Of a stretch of 64,000 bases of DNA, positions 24,497 through 33,179 are shown in pieces. The notes below the pieces were generated by a model. It saw only the letters and a list, made by a program, of their open reading frames with translations, searched no databases and had not been told where the DNA came from. The stretch covers positions 496,001 to 560,000 of the forward strand of contig NZ_JAIFZQ010000020.1 in NCBI RefSeq assembly GCF_019710585.1. The letters are read 5' to 3'. Position 1 is the stretch's first letter, and the number at the start of each line of letters is the position of its first letter. Both the position numbers and the translations under genes were made by a program. The DNA comes from Arthrobacter sp. MAHUQ-56. Its GTDB lineage: Bacteria; Actinomycetota; Actinomycetes; Actinomycetales; Micrococcaceae.

Positions 24497-25774
24497 TTGA
24501 GCGCAGGCGCGGGAACCGCGGCCACCTCCCTGCAGGTGAGGCAGTGGCGCAACGCGGTGGTGGTGGCCTATGCAGCCAGCGGCCTCGCCTTCGCCTCCTG
24601 GGTTTCCCGGCTTCCGGCCATCCGGGACGCGCTGGACCTCACTCCCGGCAACATCGGGATCCTCCTGCTCTGCATGACGCTGGGATCCTTCGCCTCCGTC
24701 TCAGCATCAGGGCTGGTGGTGCTGCGGCTGGGATCCAAGCGGACCATCCGGACCGGAAGCATCATGGTGGGCGCCGGCCTGCTGGCCACCGGTTTTGGCA
24801 CAACCGTGCTATCCAGCCCGGTGGCCACAGCCGTGGGGCTGGCAGTCATCGGACTGGGTACCGGCAGCTGGAACACCGCGTCGAATGTTGAAGGTGCCGC
24901 GGTGGAACGGGCCGTGGGCCGGCACATCATGCCGCGGCTGCACGGCGCGTTCAGCCTGGGGACCGTTGCGGGCGCCGGACTGGGCGCAGGTGCCGCGGCA
25001 GTGTCCCTGCCGGTGTTCTGGCACCTCGCTGCGGCAGGTGCGGTGGTCGCGGTGTCGGTGGCGACGGCGGCGGCCCGGTTCCGTGCCGACATCACCCCCG
25101 CGGCGGGGGAGCGCGCCTACGTCCCGGACAACTTCGAGGACCCGGTCACCGGTCCCATCCCCGTCATTGCCGCCGGAACCGCACCCGGTGGCGCACCGCT
25201 GGACAACAAACGCAAGATAGCGCAGGCGTGGCGGGACCGGCGGACCCTGCTGCTGGGCGTCCTGGTGCTGGGCCTCGCACTGGCCGAGGGCGCGGCGGGG
25301 GACTGGGTGGCCCTTGCCCTGGCGGACGGGCACGGCCAGACCGATGCTGCCGGCGCCGCCGGCTACGGACTGTTCGTGACATTCATGACCATCGGACGCT
25401 TCGCGGGAACAGTCGTGCTGGACCGCTTTGGCCGCGTGCCGGTCATGCGATGGTGCGCCGCCCTGGCTGTCGTGGGCCTGGGCGTGTTCGTCTTCGCCAC
25501 CGCGCCCTGGCTGGCCTACGTGGGACTTGCCGCATGGGGGCTGGGCGCCTCCCTCGGCTTCCCGGTGGGCATGTCCGCCGCGGCCGATGACCCGGCCATG
25601 GCCGCCGCCCGGGTCTCGGTGGTGTCCACCATCGGCTACGCCGCGTTCCTCTGCGGACCACCGCTGCTGGGCCTGCTGGCCGAACACGTGGGCATCCTGC
25701 ATTCGCTGCTGGCGGTCATGGTGATGCTTGCGGTGAGCTTCGTCCTGTCGCCGGTGGCCCGGAAGGCTGCCTAG
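24497..25774 (+). CDS. Major facilitator superfamily transporter (YbjJ-like)
   Basis: A 425-residue protein with about 12 helices. SWVSRLPAIRDAL and GLGTGSWNTASNVEGAAVER resemble the YbjJ/fucose-permease-like branch of the MFS. The central loop (about 200-230) is polar and joins two six-helix halves. The start is TTG at 24497, 10 bp after the MaoC stop, so it is likely co-transcribed. The transported compound is unknown. Confidence 0.82.
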   Translation: MSAGAGTAATSLQVRQWRNAVVVAYAASGLAFASWVSRLPAIRDALDLTPGNIGILLLCMTLGSFASVSASGLVVLRLGSKRTIRTGSIMVGAGLLATGFGTTVLSSPVATAVGLAVIGLGTGSWNTASNVEGAAVERAVGRHIMPRLHGAFSLGTVAGAGLGAGAAAVSLPVFWHLAAAGAVVAVSVATAAARFRADITPAAGERAYVPDNFEDPVTGPIPVIAAGTAPGGAPLDNKRKIAQAWRDRRTLLLGVLVLGLALAEGAAGDWVALALADGHGQTDAAGAAGYGLFVTFMTIGRFAGTVVLDRFGRVPVMRWCAALAVVGLGVFVFATAPWLAYVGLAAWGLGASLGFPVGMSAAADDPAMAAARVSVVSTIGYAAFLCGPPLLGLLAEHVGILHSLLAVMVMLAVSFVLSPVARKAA

Positions 25775-25781
25775 GTTTCCC

Positions 25782-25796
25782 TAGTATTGTGGACGG
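25782..25796 (+). promoter_or_regulatory. Short-leader promoter of murB
   Basis: TAGTAT at 25782-25787 is 9 nt before the GTG at 25797, slightly wider than the 6-7 nt spacing seen for other genes here. Confidence 0.4.
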
Positions 25797-26864
25797 GTGA
25801 CTCCAACCCTGCTTTCCTCCCTGACCACGTCCGCCGTCGGTGGCCCCGCCGGCAAGTTCGTCGAGGCCCGGACCGAGGCTGAAATCATCGACGCCGTCAG
25901 GTCGGCGGATGCGGCGGGGGAGCAGGTCCTCATCATCAGCGGAGGCTCCAATCTCCTGGTGTCCGACGACGGGTTCGCCGGAACCGTCGTGAAGATCGCC
26001 TCCGAGGGGTTCACCGTCAACGCGGAGGACTCCTGCGGCGGAGTGGCCGTGGTGGTGCAGGCCGGCCACAACTGGGACAAACTGGTGGAGCACGCCGTCC
26101 GCCACGCCTGGTCCGGGATCGAGGCCCTGTCCGGCATCCCGGGCTCCACCGGGGCGACGCCGGTACAGAACGTTGGTGCCTACGGCGCCGAGGTCTCCCA
26201 GACCATCGCAGCCGTCCGCACCTGGGACCGCGAACAGAACGCCGTGAAGACCTTCACCAACTCTGAGCTGAAGTTCGGCTACCGCGACTCCATCCTCAAA
26301 CAAACCACGGTGAACGGCTCTCCGCGGTACATCGTGTTGACGGTGGAATTCCAGCTGCCGCTGGGCCGGATGAGCGCGCCTATCCGCTACGCCGAGCTCG
26401 CCCGGTCGCTTGGCGTGGAGCCGGGCAAGCGGGCGTACTCCAACGACGTCCGCCGCGAGGTCCTGCGGCTCCGTGCTTCCAAGGGCATGGTGTGGGACGC
26501 TGCGGACCGGGACACGTACTCCACGGGTTCGTTCTTCACCAACCCCATCGTGCCCGCCGAGGTGGCGGACGGGCTGCCGGAAACGGCACCCCGCTACCCG
26601 GCCGGAAGCGATGGCTTGGTGAAGCTCTCCGCCGCCTGGCTGATTGACCAGGCAGGATTCGGCAAGGGCTTCGGCCTGGAGCCCGACGGCGTGTCGGGTG
26701 GCCGGGCCTCCTTGTCCACCAAGCACACGCTCGCCATCACCAACCGCGGCGCAGCCAGCGCCGCGGACATGGTGGCCGTCGCCCGGGAGGTGCGTGCCGG
26801 CGTCGAACGCTGCTTCGGCATTTCGCTGCACCCGGAGCCGCTGTTGATTGGCCTGGAACTGTAG
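25797..26864 (+). CDS. murB: UDP-N-acetylenolpyruvoylglucosamine reductase
   Basis: A 355-residue type I MurB, the FAD enzyme that reduces UDP-GlcNAc-enolpyruvate to UDP-MurNAc with NADPH in peptidoglycan synthesis. FAD-binding landmarks are ISGGSNLLVSDDGFAGTVVKI and IPGSTGATPVQNVGAYGAEV. The catalytic Ser is in TGSFFTNPIV, the substrate loop in SAAWLIDQAGFGKGF, and the terminal HPEPLLIG holds the catalytic Glu region. It starts with GTG. Confidence 0.95.
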   Translation: MTPTLLSSLTTSAVGGPAGKFVEARTEAEIIDAVRSADAAGEQVLIISGGSNLLVSDDGFAGTVVKIASEGFTVNAEDSCGGVAVVVQAGHNWDKLVEHAVRHAWSGIEALSGIPGSTGATPVQNVGAYGAEVSQTIAAVRTWDREQNAVKTFTNSELKFGYRDSILKQTTVNGSPRYIVLTVEFQLPLGRMSAPIRYAELARSLGVEPGKRAYSNDVRREVLRLRASKGMVWDAADRDTYSTGSFFTNPIVPAEVADGLPETAPRYPAGSDGLVKLSAAWLIDQAGFGKGFGLEPDGVSGGRASLSTKHTLAITNRGAASAADMVAVAREVRAGVERCFGISLHPEPLLIGLEL

Positions 26865-26887
26865 GCATTCCCGGCCGTAACCAGGCC

Positions 26888-26899
26888 TAGGATGGGGCC
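26888..26899 (+). promoter_or_regulatory. Leaderless-type promoter of the AlkZ-like gene
   Basis: TAGGAT at 26888-26893 is 6 nt before the ATG at 26900. Confidence 0.55.
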
Positions 26900-28003
26900 A
26901 TGGCTGCACACGCTTCCCTGCGCGACCGCAGGATTGTGGGACGGCTCCGCCTGGCATCCCAGCGGCTCGTGGGCGAGGCCGCGGCGACGGCACCTGACCT
27001 GGTCCGCTGGATGACCGCGATGCAGGCGCAGGACCTGCAGGCGGCGCTGTGGGCCGTGGGCGTCCGCGTGCCCGCAGCAGGACTCGCCGACGTGCGGGCC
27101 GCCATAGATGCCGGGACTGTGGCCAGGTCCTGGCCCATGCGCGGAACGCTGCATTTGGTGGCACCGGAGGACCTGGGCTGGATGCTGGAACTCACGGCCG
27201 AGCGGCTCACCAAAAGCATTGCAGGCCGGCACCGGCAGCTGGAGATCACGTGGGCGGATATCGAAAAAGCCCGGGACATCGCGCTGGAGCACATCTCGGC
27301 TGAAGGTCCGGTCAGCCGCGCCGAACTGTTCCGGGTCTTCGACGCCGCCGGCCAGCCGACCCAAGGCCAAAGGGGGATCCATCTGCTCGGCTCGCTGTGC
27401 CGGCATGGTTGGCTGGTGCTGGGTCCGCTGTCGGGAAACCAGCAGCTGATCGCCGCCTTCGAGCAATGGATCCCAGAGTCCCGCAGCCTCGGCCGCGAGG
27501 AGGGGATCGCGGAGTTCGCGCTCCGCTATTTCCGCAGCCACGGCCCGGCAACGCTCCGCGACTTCGCCTGGTGGACCCAGCTGCCGCTGACCGAGGTGCG
27601 GGCTGCTTTTGAAAGCGTCCGGGGCGAGCTGGTGGAACTGGAGATCGAGGGTGCCGGCTACTGGCTCTCACCGGATGTGGCGGCCCTCCTGGACTCCGGA
27701 CTTCCCGGCGCCCGGTCCGTGCATCTGCTGCCCGGGTTCGATGAGTTCGTCCTCGGCTACACGGACCGGTCGGCCGTCCTGGCGCCGGAGCACTCCGACC
27801 TGATCGTTCCCGGCGGTAACGGTGTGTTCAAGAAGACGGTCGTCGCGGCGGGGAAGGTGGTGGGCACCTGGGCGCTGCAGGGCTCGGGGCCGGGCACCGC
27901 CGTCGTACCTGAACTCTTTGACGGGACCGCGACGCTGGGCCCTGCAGCGCAGGCAGCCCTCACCAAGGCTGCCCGGCGCTACCTGGCGTTCCTGGCCGCC
28001 TGA
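26900..28003 (+). CDS. Winged-helix DNA-binding protein (AlkZ-like, HTH_42 family)
   Basis: A 367-residue protein of the HTH_42 family, which has tandem winged helices and includes the AlkZ DNA glycosylase that unhooks interstrand crosslinks. MTAMQAQDLQAALWAVGVR contains the QxQ-type motif (QAQ, about residues 39-41) that marks the AlkZ catalytic site, and the RSWPMRGTLHLVAPED block matches the family well. The C-terminal half has LLPGFDEFVLGYTDRS, also typical. A base-excision role is plausible; no biosynthetic cluster for a DNA-alkylating agent is present nearby. Confidence 0.82.
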   Translation: MAAHASLRDRRIVGRLRLASQRLVGEAAATAPDLVRWMTAMQAQDLQAALWAVGVRVPAAGLADVRAAIDAGTVARSWPMRGTLHLVAPEDLGWMLELTAERLTKSIAGRHRQLEITWADIEKARDIALEHISAEGPVSRAELFRVFDAAGQPTQGQRGIHLLGSLCRHGWLVLGPLSGNQQLIAAFEQWIPESRSLGREEGIAEFALRYFRSHGPATLRDFAWWTQLPLTEVRAAFESVRGELVELEIEGAGYWLSPDVAALLDSGLPGARSVHLLPGFDEFVLGYTDRSAVLAPEHSDLIVPGGNGVFKKTVVAAGKVVGTWALQGSGPGTAVVPELFDGTATLGPAAQAALTKAARRYLAFLAA

Positions 28004-28023
28004 CCAGCTTGCCCGCTTGCATA

Positions 28024-28083
28024 AGCGGCCCTGCCCCGGATAACCGGTGCTGGGCAGCACCGTTCGTGCGGGGCAGGGCCGCT
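28024..28083. terminator. Nested hairpin between convergent genes (bidirectional terminator candidate)
   Basis: AGCGGCCCTGCCCCG (28024-28038) pairs perfectly with CGGGGCAGGGCCGCT (28069-28083). The interior folds into a second hairpin, CGGTGCTG-GG-CAGCACCG (28045-28062). It lies between the ends of the AlkZ-like gene and asd. It lacks a T-run on either side, so a factor-dependent or pause function is possible. Confidence 0.6.
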
Positions 28084-28102
28084 CGTGAAGCAGCTGTAGG
28101 CG

Positions 28103-29233
28103 TTACAGGTTGCCCGTGGCGATGTTGAGCATGCGGCGCAGCGGCTCGGCGGCGCCCCAGAGGAGCTGGTCGCCGACGGTGAACGCGCTGATGTACTGCG
28201 GGCCCATCTCCATCTTGCGGATGCGGCCCACGGGGATGTCCAGGGTGCCGGAAGCCGCGACGGGGGTCAGCTCGGCCATGGAGGCTTCCTTGGTGTTGGG
28301 AACCACCTTGGCCCACTGGTTGTCCTCGTCCAGCAGCTTCTCGATCTCGGCGACGGACAGGTCCTCGCGGAGCTTCAGGGTCAGGGCCTGGGAGTGGGAG
28401 CGCATGGCACCGATGCGGACGCAGAGACCGTCCATGATCACGCGGTTTTCGTCCGTGGTGCCCAGGATCTTGTTGGTTTCGACTCCGGCCTTCCACTCTT
28501 CCTTGGACTGCCCGTTGCCCAGGTCCGCGTCGATCCAGGGGATCAGCGAGCCGGCCAGGGGGACGCCGAACTGGGTGGCGTCGATGTCTGTGCGCTGGTG
28601 GGCCAGGACCTTGCGGTCGATGTCCAGGATGGCCGACGCCGGGTCGTCCAGTTCCGTGCTGACCTCGGCGTTGAGCGTGCCGAACTGGCTGAGCAGCTCT
28701 CGCATGTGCCGGGCCCCGCCGCCGGAGGCAGCCTGGTAGGTCATGGAGGTTCCCCACTCCACCAGTCCGTTCTTGAACAGGCCGCCAAGGCCCATCAGCA
28801 TGCAGGAGACGGTGCAGTTGCCGCCGATGAAGTCCTTGGTGCCGTTGACCAGGCCCTTATCAATGACGTCGCGGTTGATGGGGTCCAGCACGATGATCGA
28901 GTCGTCGTTCATGCGCAGGGTGGAGGCGGCGTCGATCCAGAGGCCGTCCCAGCCGCGGCTGCGCAGCTCGCCGTGGACCTGCTTGGTGTAGTCGCCGCCC
29001 TGGGCGGTGACAATAATGGGCAGCTTGGCCAGCGTGTCGACGTCGAACGCGTTTTCGAGCTTGCCTGCGCCTTCGGCGAAGGAAGGCGCGGCACCTCCCG
29101 CGTTGGAAGTGGAGAAGAACACCGGGTTGATGTTGGCGAAGTCGCCCTCGTCCTGCATGCGCTGCATGAGGACGGAACCGACCATGCCGCGCCATCCGAC
29201 CAGGCCGACGGAAGGGGTAGCTGCTGTAGTCAT
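28103..29233 (-). CDS. asd: Aspartate-semialdehyde dehydrogenase
   Basis: A 376-residue NADPH enzyme that reduces aspartyl phosphate to aspartate semialdehyde, the branch point to lysine/diaminopimelate, threonine and methionine. The N-terminal nucleotide motif is [13 protein letters not shown], then [10 protein letters not shown]. The active-site Cys is in GGNCTVSCM, and the later His is in the [14 protein letters not shown] region. Length and motif set match the enterobacterial-type Asd rather than the shorter Gram-positive form. It is transcribed alone. Confidence 0.93.
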   Translation of the reverse strand: MTTAATPSVGLVGWRGMVGSVLMQRMQDEGDFANINPVFFSTSNAGGAAPSFAEGAGKLENAFDVDTLAKLPIIVTAQGGDYTKQVHGELRSRGWDGLWIDAASTLRMNDDSIIVLDPINRDVIDKGLVNGTKDFIGGNCTVSCMLMGLGGLFKNGLVEWGTSMTYQAASGGGARHMRELLSQFGTLNAEVSTELDDPASAILDIDRKVLAHQRTDIDATQFGVPLAGSLIPWIDADLGNGQSKEEWKAGVETNKILGTTDENRVIMDGLCVRIGAMRSHSQALTLKLREDLSVAEIEKLLDEDNQWAKVVPNTKEASMAELTPVAASGTLDIPVGRIRKMEMGPQYISAFTVGDQLLWGAAEPLRRMLNIATGNL

Positions 29234-29245
29234 TCGTACAGTTTA
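29234..29245 (-). promoter_or_regulatory. Leaderless-type promoter of asd
   Basis: On the minus strand TAAACT is 6 nt before the ATG at 29233. Confidence 0.55.
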
Positions 29246-29341
29246 GACTTCGGAACCGGCAGGGCGCAGTCGGTTACGTCACGCCGTGGGCGGCTTGGCA
29301 AGGTACGACGGCGGCACGCACCTCGGAACAACCGCTCGCTG

Positions 29342-29776
29342 CTACCAGTCCAACTGGCGGCCTGTGGGCTCGGGAACGCCCCGTTCCGCCCGCAGGCGTT
29401 TTGCCCTTGAAGCCACCTTCGCCATTCGAACGGCGTAAAGGACGCCCGCGACTCCCAGCACGGTCAGGAAAAGGGAGTCCCACATCGGGTCTTGACCCCT
29501 GGTCATGGGTCCTGCTACCAGCACGATGGAGACGACGGCAACGGCAGCAAAGACAGCCCCCAGCACCAGGAAACCGAAGGCAGACCTAACCTGAGGATGT
29601 GAGCTGGCGTTCACCACCCCGAGTTCGTCCTTCGCATAGCTGTACAGGTCACCGTTCACAGTGCGAAACAGGACTCTCTTTTCGCCGCGCTCCAGCGCCT
29701 TTTCGTGTTCGGCGCGGACTTGGTCGTCTGAGTTGGAGCCATTGCCCGTGTTGCTGCCCGGAATGCGGTTCTGCAC
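29342..29776 (-). CDS. Small membrane protein of the WXG cassette (144 aa)
   Basis: A 144-residue protein with a polar N-terminus containing HEKALERGEKRVLFRTVNGDLYSY, then two hydrophobic segments (FGFLVLGAVFAAVAVVSIVLVAG and SLFLTVLGVAGVLYAVRMA) and a basic tail. No named family is recognised. The start is placed at GTG 29776, one base after the preceding stop; the longer in-frame version would overlap that gene by about 200 bp. With the two upstream genes it forms a tight cassette and is the candidate membrane partner or protective factor. No similarity to known immunity proteins is claimed. Confidence 0.6.
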   Translation of the reverse strand: MQNRIPGSNTGNGSNSDDQVRAEHEKALERGEKRVLFRTVNGDLYSYAKDELGVVNASSHPQVRSAFGFLVLGAVFAAVAVVSIVLVAGPMTRGQDPMWDSLFLTVLGVAGVLYAVRMAKVASRAKRLRAERGVPEPTGRQLDW

Positions 29777-29777
29777 C

Positions 29778-30440
29778 TTAGTCCTGTCGGATTGAACGGA
29801 TGTGATCCAAGACCTGGTCGTCTGTGAGGCCTGTAATTTCCTGGATGGGTGCGGAGGGAGAGTCGATGGCGCCGTACCCAACCGCCCACCCCGGCCCGCT
29901 GCGTTTGACGAGAAGCTGCGTCTTCGTATCGTCTTGCAGGAGCCGGACGGTGGCACCTCCCGACGGATGGTCTTCAAGGTGCTTGCGGATTATGTAAAAG
30001 TTCGATTCTGCGGGCGTGGCGTCGGGACGCTGGGCCATCGCAAACCAGCTGAGGTACGCACGGGGCTGCAGGAGTATCTGGTATTTGGGCGACTCTACGG
30101 ACAGCACATTGTCCACGGAGTCAACGGTCAGGAGATTAATCTGGACATGCTTGACTGCCTCGGTCAGAGCGCTCGTTACTGCTGCTACCGGTCCAACGAC
30201 AGAAAGTTCACCACCGGGTTCCGCTGTCGCTGCGCCACGGGCTATCAGGGAGGAGGCGCCGGCAGCGAGCATGGAGGCGTTGTCCAGTTCTTCCACCAGC
30301 CGCAATGCCTTCGCAGATGCCTCTGCTTCAGGGCCTCGACGCAGGCTCAGAAGAAGTGCCAGCTCGGCGAAGCCAAAACCGATGGCGTCCGGGAAACCTT
30401 GTCCGGCGGCTGCGCCCCTGGCTGTGCTTGTTTCAGTCAC
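29778..30440 (-). CDS. Unknown alpha/beta protein of the WXG cassette (220 aa)
   Basis: A 220-residue soluble protein without a membrane segment or signal peptide. The first half is helical (LALLLSLRRGPEAEASAKALRL, then ASMLAAGASSLIARG). The second half alternates strands and turns, including YQILLQPRAYLSWFAMAQ and TQLLVKRSGPGWAVGYG. The overall order, with an N-terminal helical part containing a hydrophobic ARG motif and then a beta-rich half, faintly recalls EspG-type chaperones of type VII secretion, but I cannot assert homology. A cognate immunity protein is an equal alternative. The GTG start has AGGAG 8 nt upstream. Base usage is more AT-rich than in flanking genes. Confidence 0.6.
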   Translation of the reverse strand: MTETSTARGAAAGQGFPDAIGFGFAELALLLSLRRGPEAEASAKALRLVEELDNASMLAAGASSLIARGAATAEPGGELSVVGPVAAVTSALTEAVKHVQINLLTVDSVDNVLSVESPKYQILLQPRAYLSWFAMAQRPDATPAESNFYIIRKHLEDHPSGGATVRLLQDDTKTQLLVKRSGPGWAVGYGAIDSPSAPIQEITGLTDDQVLDHIRSIRQD

Positions 30441-30459
30441 TGACTGTTCTCCTCAGTTC

Positions 30460-31425
30460 TTAGAAGCCGAAAAAGTCGCCGACTGCGTCGACGCCGTCGC
30501 TGATGGCACCGCCAACGGCCTCTGCCCCTTCCACGATCTTATCTTTGGCTGTGTCCACCGCCTCGTGGATAACGGGGACGTTGTCGTACAAGGCGAGTGC
30601 GCCACTGGCAACCATGCAGGCCGTACCTACCGGTGGTGGAGCGAACGAGCCGGCCCCCACCGCTACCTTGAACAACGAATACTTGCCGGCGTCGACATCG
30701 CCCTCTTTGAAATTGTTGAAGGCATCCAAGGCGTCCAGGCCCACGCCCACAGCGCCCAGGCCCTTGCTGAAGCCATCCAGGTACTTGAACGCCTGGGTGG
30801 TGTTTGCCAGATTTAGAACTTCATGGAATTTGCCTTCAAATAAATTGTTGGACAGGTTGAAAAACCTGCTGAACTCGTTGGAGTTTTCGAAGGCTTTCCA
30901 CGCGGCGGGGTCCAGGAAATCACCGATCCGGGACTTGTGGAGCATGGCACCAATGTCGAACAGGCCCGCACGTATGTTAGGGAAAGCCTTCGTGAGGCCG
31001 TAGATGTCCCAGCCGTCGCGGAAGAGGGAGTCGGGATCCGTGAGCCAGTCCGGACCCCACGGGTCGTTGCTGCCCTGTCCCGGAACCGGCGTGCGCGGGC
31101 CATTGTTGCTGGCGGGGGTCCCGGTGCCCGGTCCTCCATCGGCTGCCGGGCCGTCCGTGCTGGCCTTCTCCTGCTCGTCGGCGTTCTTGAGCAGCAGCTT
31201 CGATTCCTGCTTCAGCCGGGATGCGGTCTGCTGGAGGAGCGTCCGGTGGTTGCCGTTCCAGTCGGACCGGAAGTGCTCGGCATCGCGCCCTTTCCAGGCC
31301 GGGCTGTTGTTGATCTGGCTGCTCAGCTGCGTCGATTGTTGCTGCAGCAGGTCCGCTGTCTTGCTGAACTGCTGCGCGAGCGTCCGCAGCTGTGCCACGT
31401 CGGCGCCCCAAACGTTTCCTGTCAC
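30460..31425 (-). CDS. WXG-domain protein with long C-terminal module (type VII-like secreted protein candidate)
   Basis: A 321-residue protein in three parts. Residues 1-95 are a helical hairpin of the WXG100/LXG type, with SPAWKGRDAEHFRSDW holding the W-x-G turn and a downstream amphipathic helix. About 96-140 is a Pro/Gly/Asn/Thr linker. About 140-321 is a C-terminal module with KYLDGFSKGLGAVGVGLDAL, FAPPPVGTACMVASGALALYDN and a repeating Val-Gly-Asp end (AVGGAISDGVDAVGDFFGF). There is no signal peptide. WXG proteins with extra C-terminal domains are often type VII substrates or toxins. No nuclease-like motif is visible; a membrane-active or structural role is possible. No ESX core genes are in the window. 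Confidence 0.75.
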   Translation of the reverse strand: MTGNVWGADVAQLRTLAQQFSKTADLLQQQSTQLSSQINNSPAWKGRDAEHFRSDWNGNHRTLLQQTASRLKQESKLLLKNADEQEKASTDGPAADGGPGTGTPASNNGPRTPVPGQGSNDPWGPDWLTDPDSLFRDGWDIYGLTKAFPNIRAGLFDIGAMLHKSRIGDFLDPAAWKAFENSNEFSRFFNLSNNLFEGKFHEVLNLANTTQAFKYLDGFSKGLGAVGVGLDALDAFNNFKEGDVDAGKYSLFKVAVGAGSFAPPPVGTACMVASGALALYDNVPVIHEAVDTAKDKIVEGAEAVGGAISDGVDAVGDFFGF

Positions 31426-31529
31426 CAGGCTTCCCCCAATATTCGAACAGCTCCTGACGGCTGCAGGCCCAGCCTAAGGCAGGACCCGGCCGGCCGCGAT
31501 GGGGTGGCCTCCCCATGCAGCCGGGAGGA

Positions 31530-31748
31530 TCAGCGCCGGTCCGACTGCTCCAGCACCGCTGCCTTGCGTGCGCGCAGGGCGAAGAAAGCACCGAACGCGA
31601 AGACCTGCGTCACCACCACCAGCACGATGGCCCCGGCGATCTTGTTGCCGCCCAGGATCATGGTCAGCCCCACGATCGCGGACAGCAGCGCCAGCAGCGG
31701 CAGCAGCATGTAGCCCAGGACGAACAGGGTTTCCGGTTTCTTCAGCAT
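31530..31748 (-). CDS. Small two-helix membrane protein after folA (72 aa)
   Basis: A 72-residue protein with two hydrophobic helices (TLFVLGYMLLPLLALLSAIVGLTMIL and IAGAIVLVVVTQVFAFGAFFAL), a basic turn and a charged tail. It starts four bases after the folA stop behind TAGGAA and is the last gene of thyA-folA. No function can be read from sequence. Confidence 0.78.
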   Translation of the reverse strand: MLKKPETLFVLGYMLLPLLALLSAIVGLTMILGGNKIAGAIVLVVVTQVFAFGAFFALRARKAAVLEQSDRR

Positions 31749-31752
31749 GTTC

Positions 31753-32337
31753 CTAGCCCTCGGTCCGTGACCATTTGGTGAATCGGTAGCGCGTGCCGTT
31801 GGCGGCGGTCAGCCAGCCGTCCGGCGGGACGGAGGCGGACGCCTCCCAACTGGTGCCGAGCTCCGGGGCGAACGTGTCGCCGTCGGCCTTCACGTCGATG
31901 GTGGTGACCACCGCGACGTTGGCGAGCTCGGTTGACTGGCGGAAGACCTCGCCGCCGCCCAGGATCCATACCGTCTCGCCGCCGTCGACAAACTGCGACT
32001 CAAGGAGGGCATCGTCCAGGGAAGGAACCACGACGGCGCCCTCCGCCTCAGGCGTACCGGCCCAGTCCTTCTGCCGGGTGATCACGATGTTCGTGCGCCC
32101 GGGCAGGGGGCGGTACTTGTCCGGGAAGGACAGCCAGGTCTTCCGGCCCATGATGACCGGGTGCCCCGTGGTGAGCCGGGTGAAGTGCTTCAGGTCCTCC
32201 GGCAGGTGCCAGGGCATGTCCCCGTCCTTGCCGATGACGCCGTCGGAGGTCTGGGCCCACACCAGGCCGACGCCGGTCACTGAAGCGGCGAGCTCCTCCG
32301 TGAAGGACTGTGGATCCGTGGAATTTTCGGTGCTCAT
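31753..32337 (-). CDS. folA: Dihydrofolate reductase
   Basis: A 194-residue NADPH enzyme that regenerates tetrahydrofolate. Landmarks are [28 protein letters not shown] (substrate loop, with the catalytic Asp position in LPEDL), [12 protein letters not shown], and [12 protein letters not shown] for the cofactor. It has about 20 extra N-terminal residues relative to short DHFRs. The ATG overlaps the thyA stop (ATGA), so reductase output is tied to thymidylate synthase, which consumes its product. Confidence 0.95.
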   Translation of the reverse strand: MSTENSTDPQSFTEELAASVTGVGLVWAQTSDGVIGKDGDMPWHLPEDLKHFTRLTTGHPVIMGRKTWLSFPDKYRPLPGRTNIVITRQKDWAGTPEAEGAVVVPSLDDALLESQFVDGGETVWILGGGEVFRQSTELANVAVVTTIDVKADGDTFAPELGTSWEASASVPPDGWLTAANGTRYRFTKWSRTEG

Positions 32338-33137
32338 ACGGCGATCGGAGCCTTGATCGTGGGGTGGTGCTGGTAGCCCACCACTTCGAAGTCCTCAACG
32401 GTGTAGTCGAAGATCGACGCCGGCTTGCGGTTGATCCTCAGCTGCGGATATTCGTAGGGCTCGCGCTCCAGCTGCTTGAGGACCTGGTCCATGTGGTTTT
32501 CGTAGATGTGCACGTCACCGCCGGTCCAGACGAATTCACCCGGTTCGAGCCCCACCTGCTGGGCAAGCATGCAGGTGAGCAGCGCATAGGAGGCGATGTT
32601 GAACGGCACGCCCAGGAACATGTCCGCCGAGCGCTGGTAGAGCTGGCAGGAGAGCTTGCCGTTGGCCACGTAGAACTGGAAGAACGCGTGGCACGGTGGC
32701 AACGCCATGTCGTTGAGTTCGGACACATTCCAGGCAGAGACGATGTGGCGGCGCGAGTCCGGGTTGGACTTCAGGTTCTCCACCAGCTCGGCGATCTGGT
32801 CGATGTGGCCGCCGTCCGGGGTGGGCCAGCTGCGCCACTGCACGCCGTAGACCGGGCCCAGGTCGCCGTCCTCGTCTGCCCATTCGTTCCAGATGGTGAC
32901 GCCCTGGTCCGTCATCCACTTGATGTTGGTTTCGCCGCGCAGGAACCACAGGAGTTCCACTGCCACGGATTTGAAGTGGACCCGCTTGGTGGTGATCAGC
33001 GGGAAGCTCCCGGAGAGGTCGAAGCGGATCTGGCGGCCGAAAACACTGGTGGTTCCGGTGCCCGTGCGGTCCGGTTTATGGGTGCCGTTGGCCAGGACAT
33101 CGCGCAGGAGGTCTTCATAGGGCGTTGGGATGCTCAC
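32334..33137 (-). CDS. thyA: Thymidylate synthase
   Basis: A 267-residue enzyme converting dUMP to dTMP with methylene-tetrahydrofolate. The catalytic Cys is in [14 protein letters not shown], the dUMP-binding arginines are in [11 protein letters not shown] and [20 protein letters not shown], and [13 protein letters not shown] is also typical. It starts with GTG at 33137, supported by the promoter 6 nt away. First gene of thyA-folA-orf72. Confidence 0.97.
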   Translation of the reverse strand: MSIPTPYEDLLRDVLANGTHKPDRTGTGTTSVFGRQIRFDLSGSFPLITTKRVHFKSVAVELLWFLRGETNIKWMTDQGVTIWNEWADEDGDLGPVYGVQWRSWPTPDGGHIDQIAELVENLKSNPDSRRHIVSAWNVSELNDMALPPCHAFFQFYVANGKLSCQLYQRSADMFLGVPFNIASYALLTCMLAQQVGLEPGEFVWTGGDVHIYENHMDQVLKQLEREPYEYPQLRINRKPASIFDYTVEDFEVVGYQHHPTIKAPIAV

Positions 33138-33149
33138 GCCCCAAGTCTA
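33138..33149 (-). promoter_or_regulatory. Leaderless-type promoter of thyA
   Basis: On the minus strand TAGACT is 6 nt before the GTG at 33137; the sequence between (TGGGGC) is not a usable ribosome-binding site. Confidence 0.55.
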
Positions 33150-33179
33150 CTTGGCCTGCACTGGCGAACTGCGAAGCAC

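Noticed and set aside
30460..31425. Reading the WXG protein as part of a complete type VII secretion locus
   Set aside because: No EccC-type ATPase, EccD, EccB or mycosin gene is in the window, so only an orphan substrate can be claimed.
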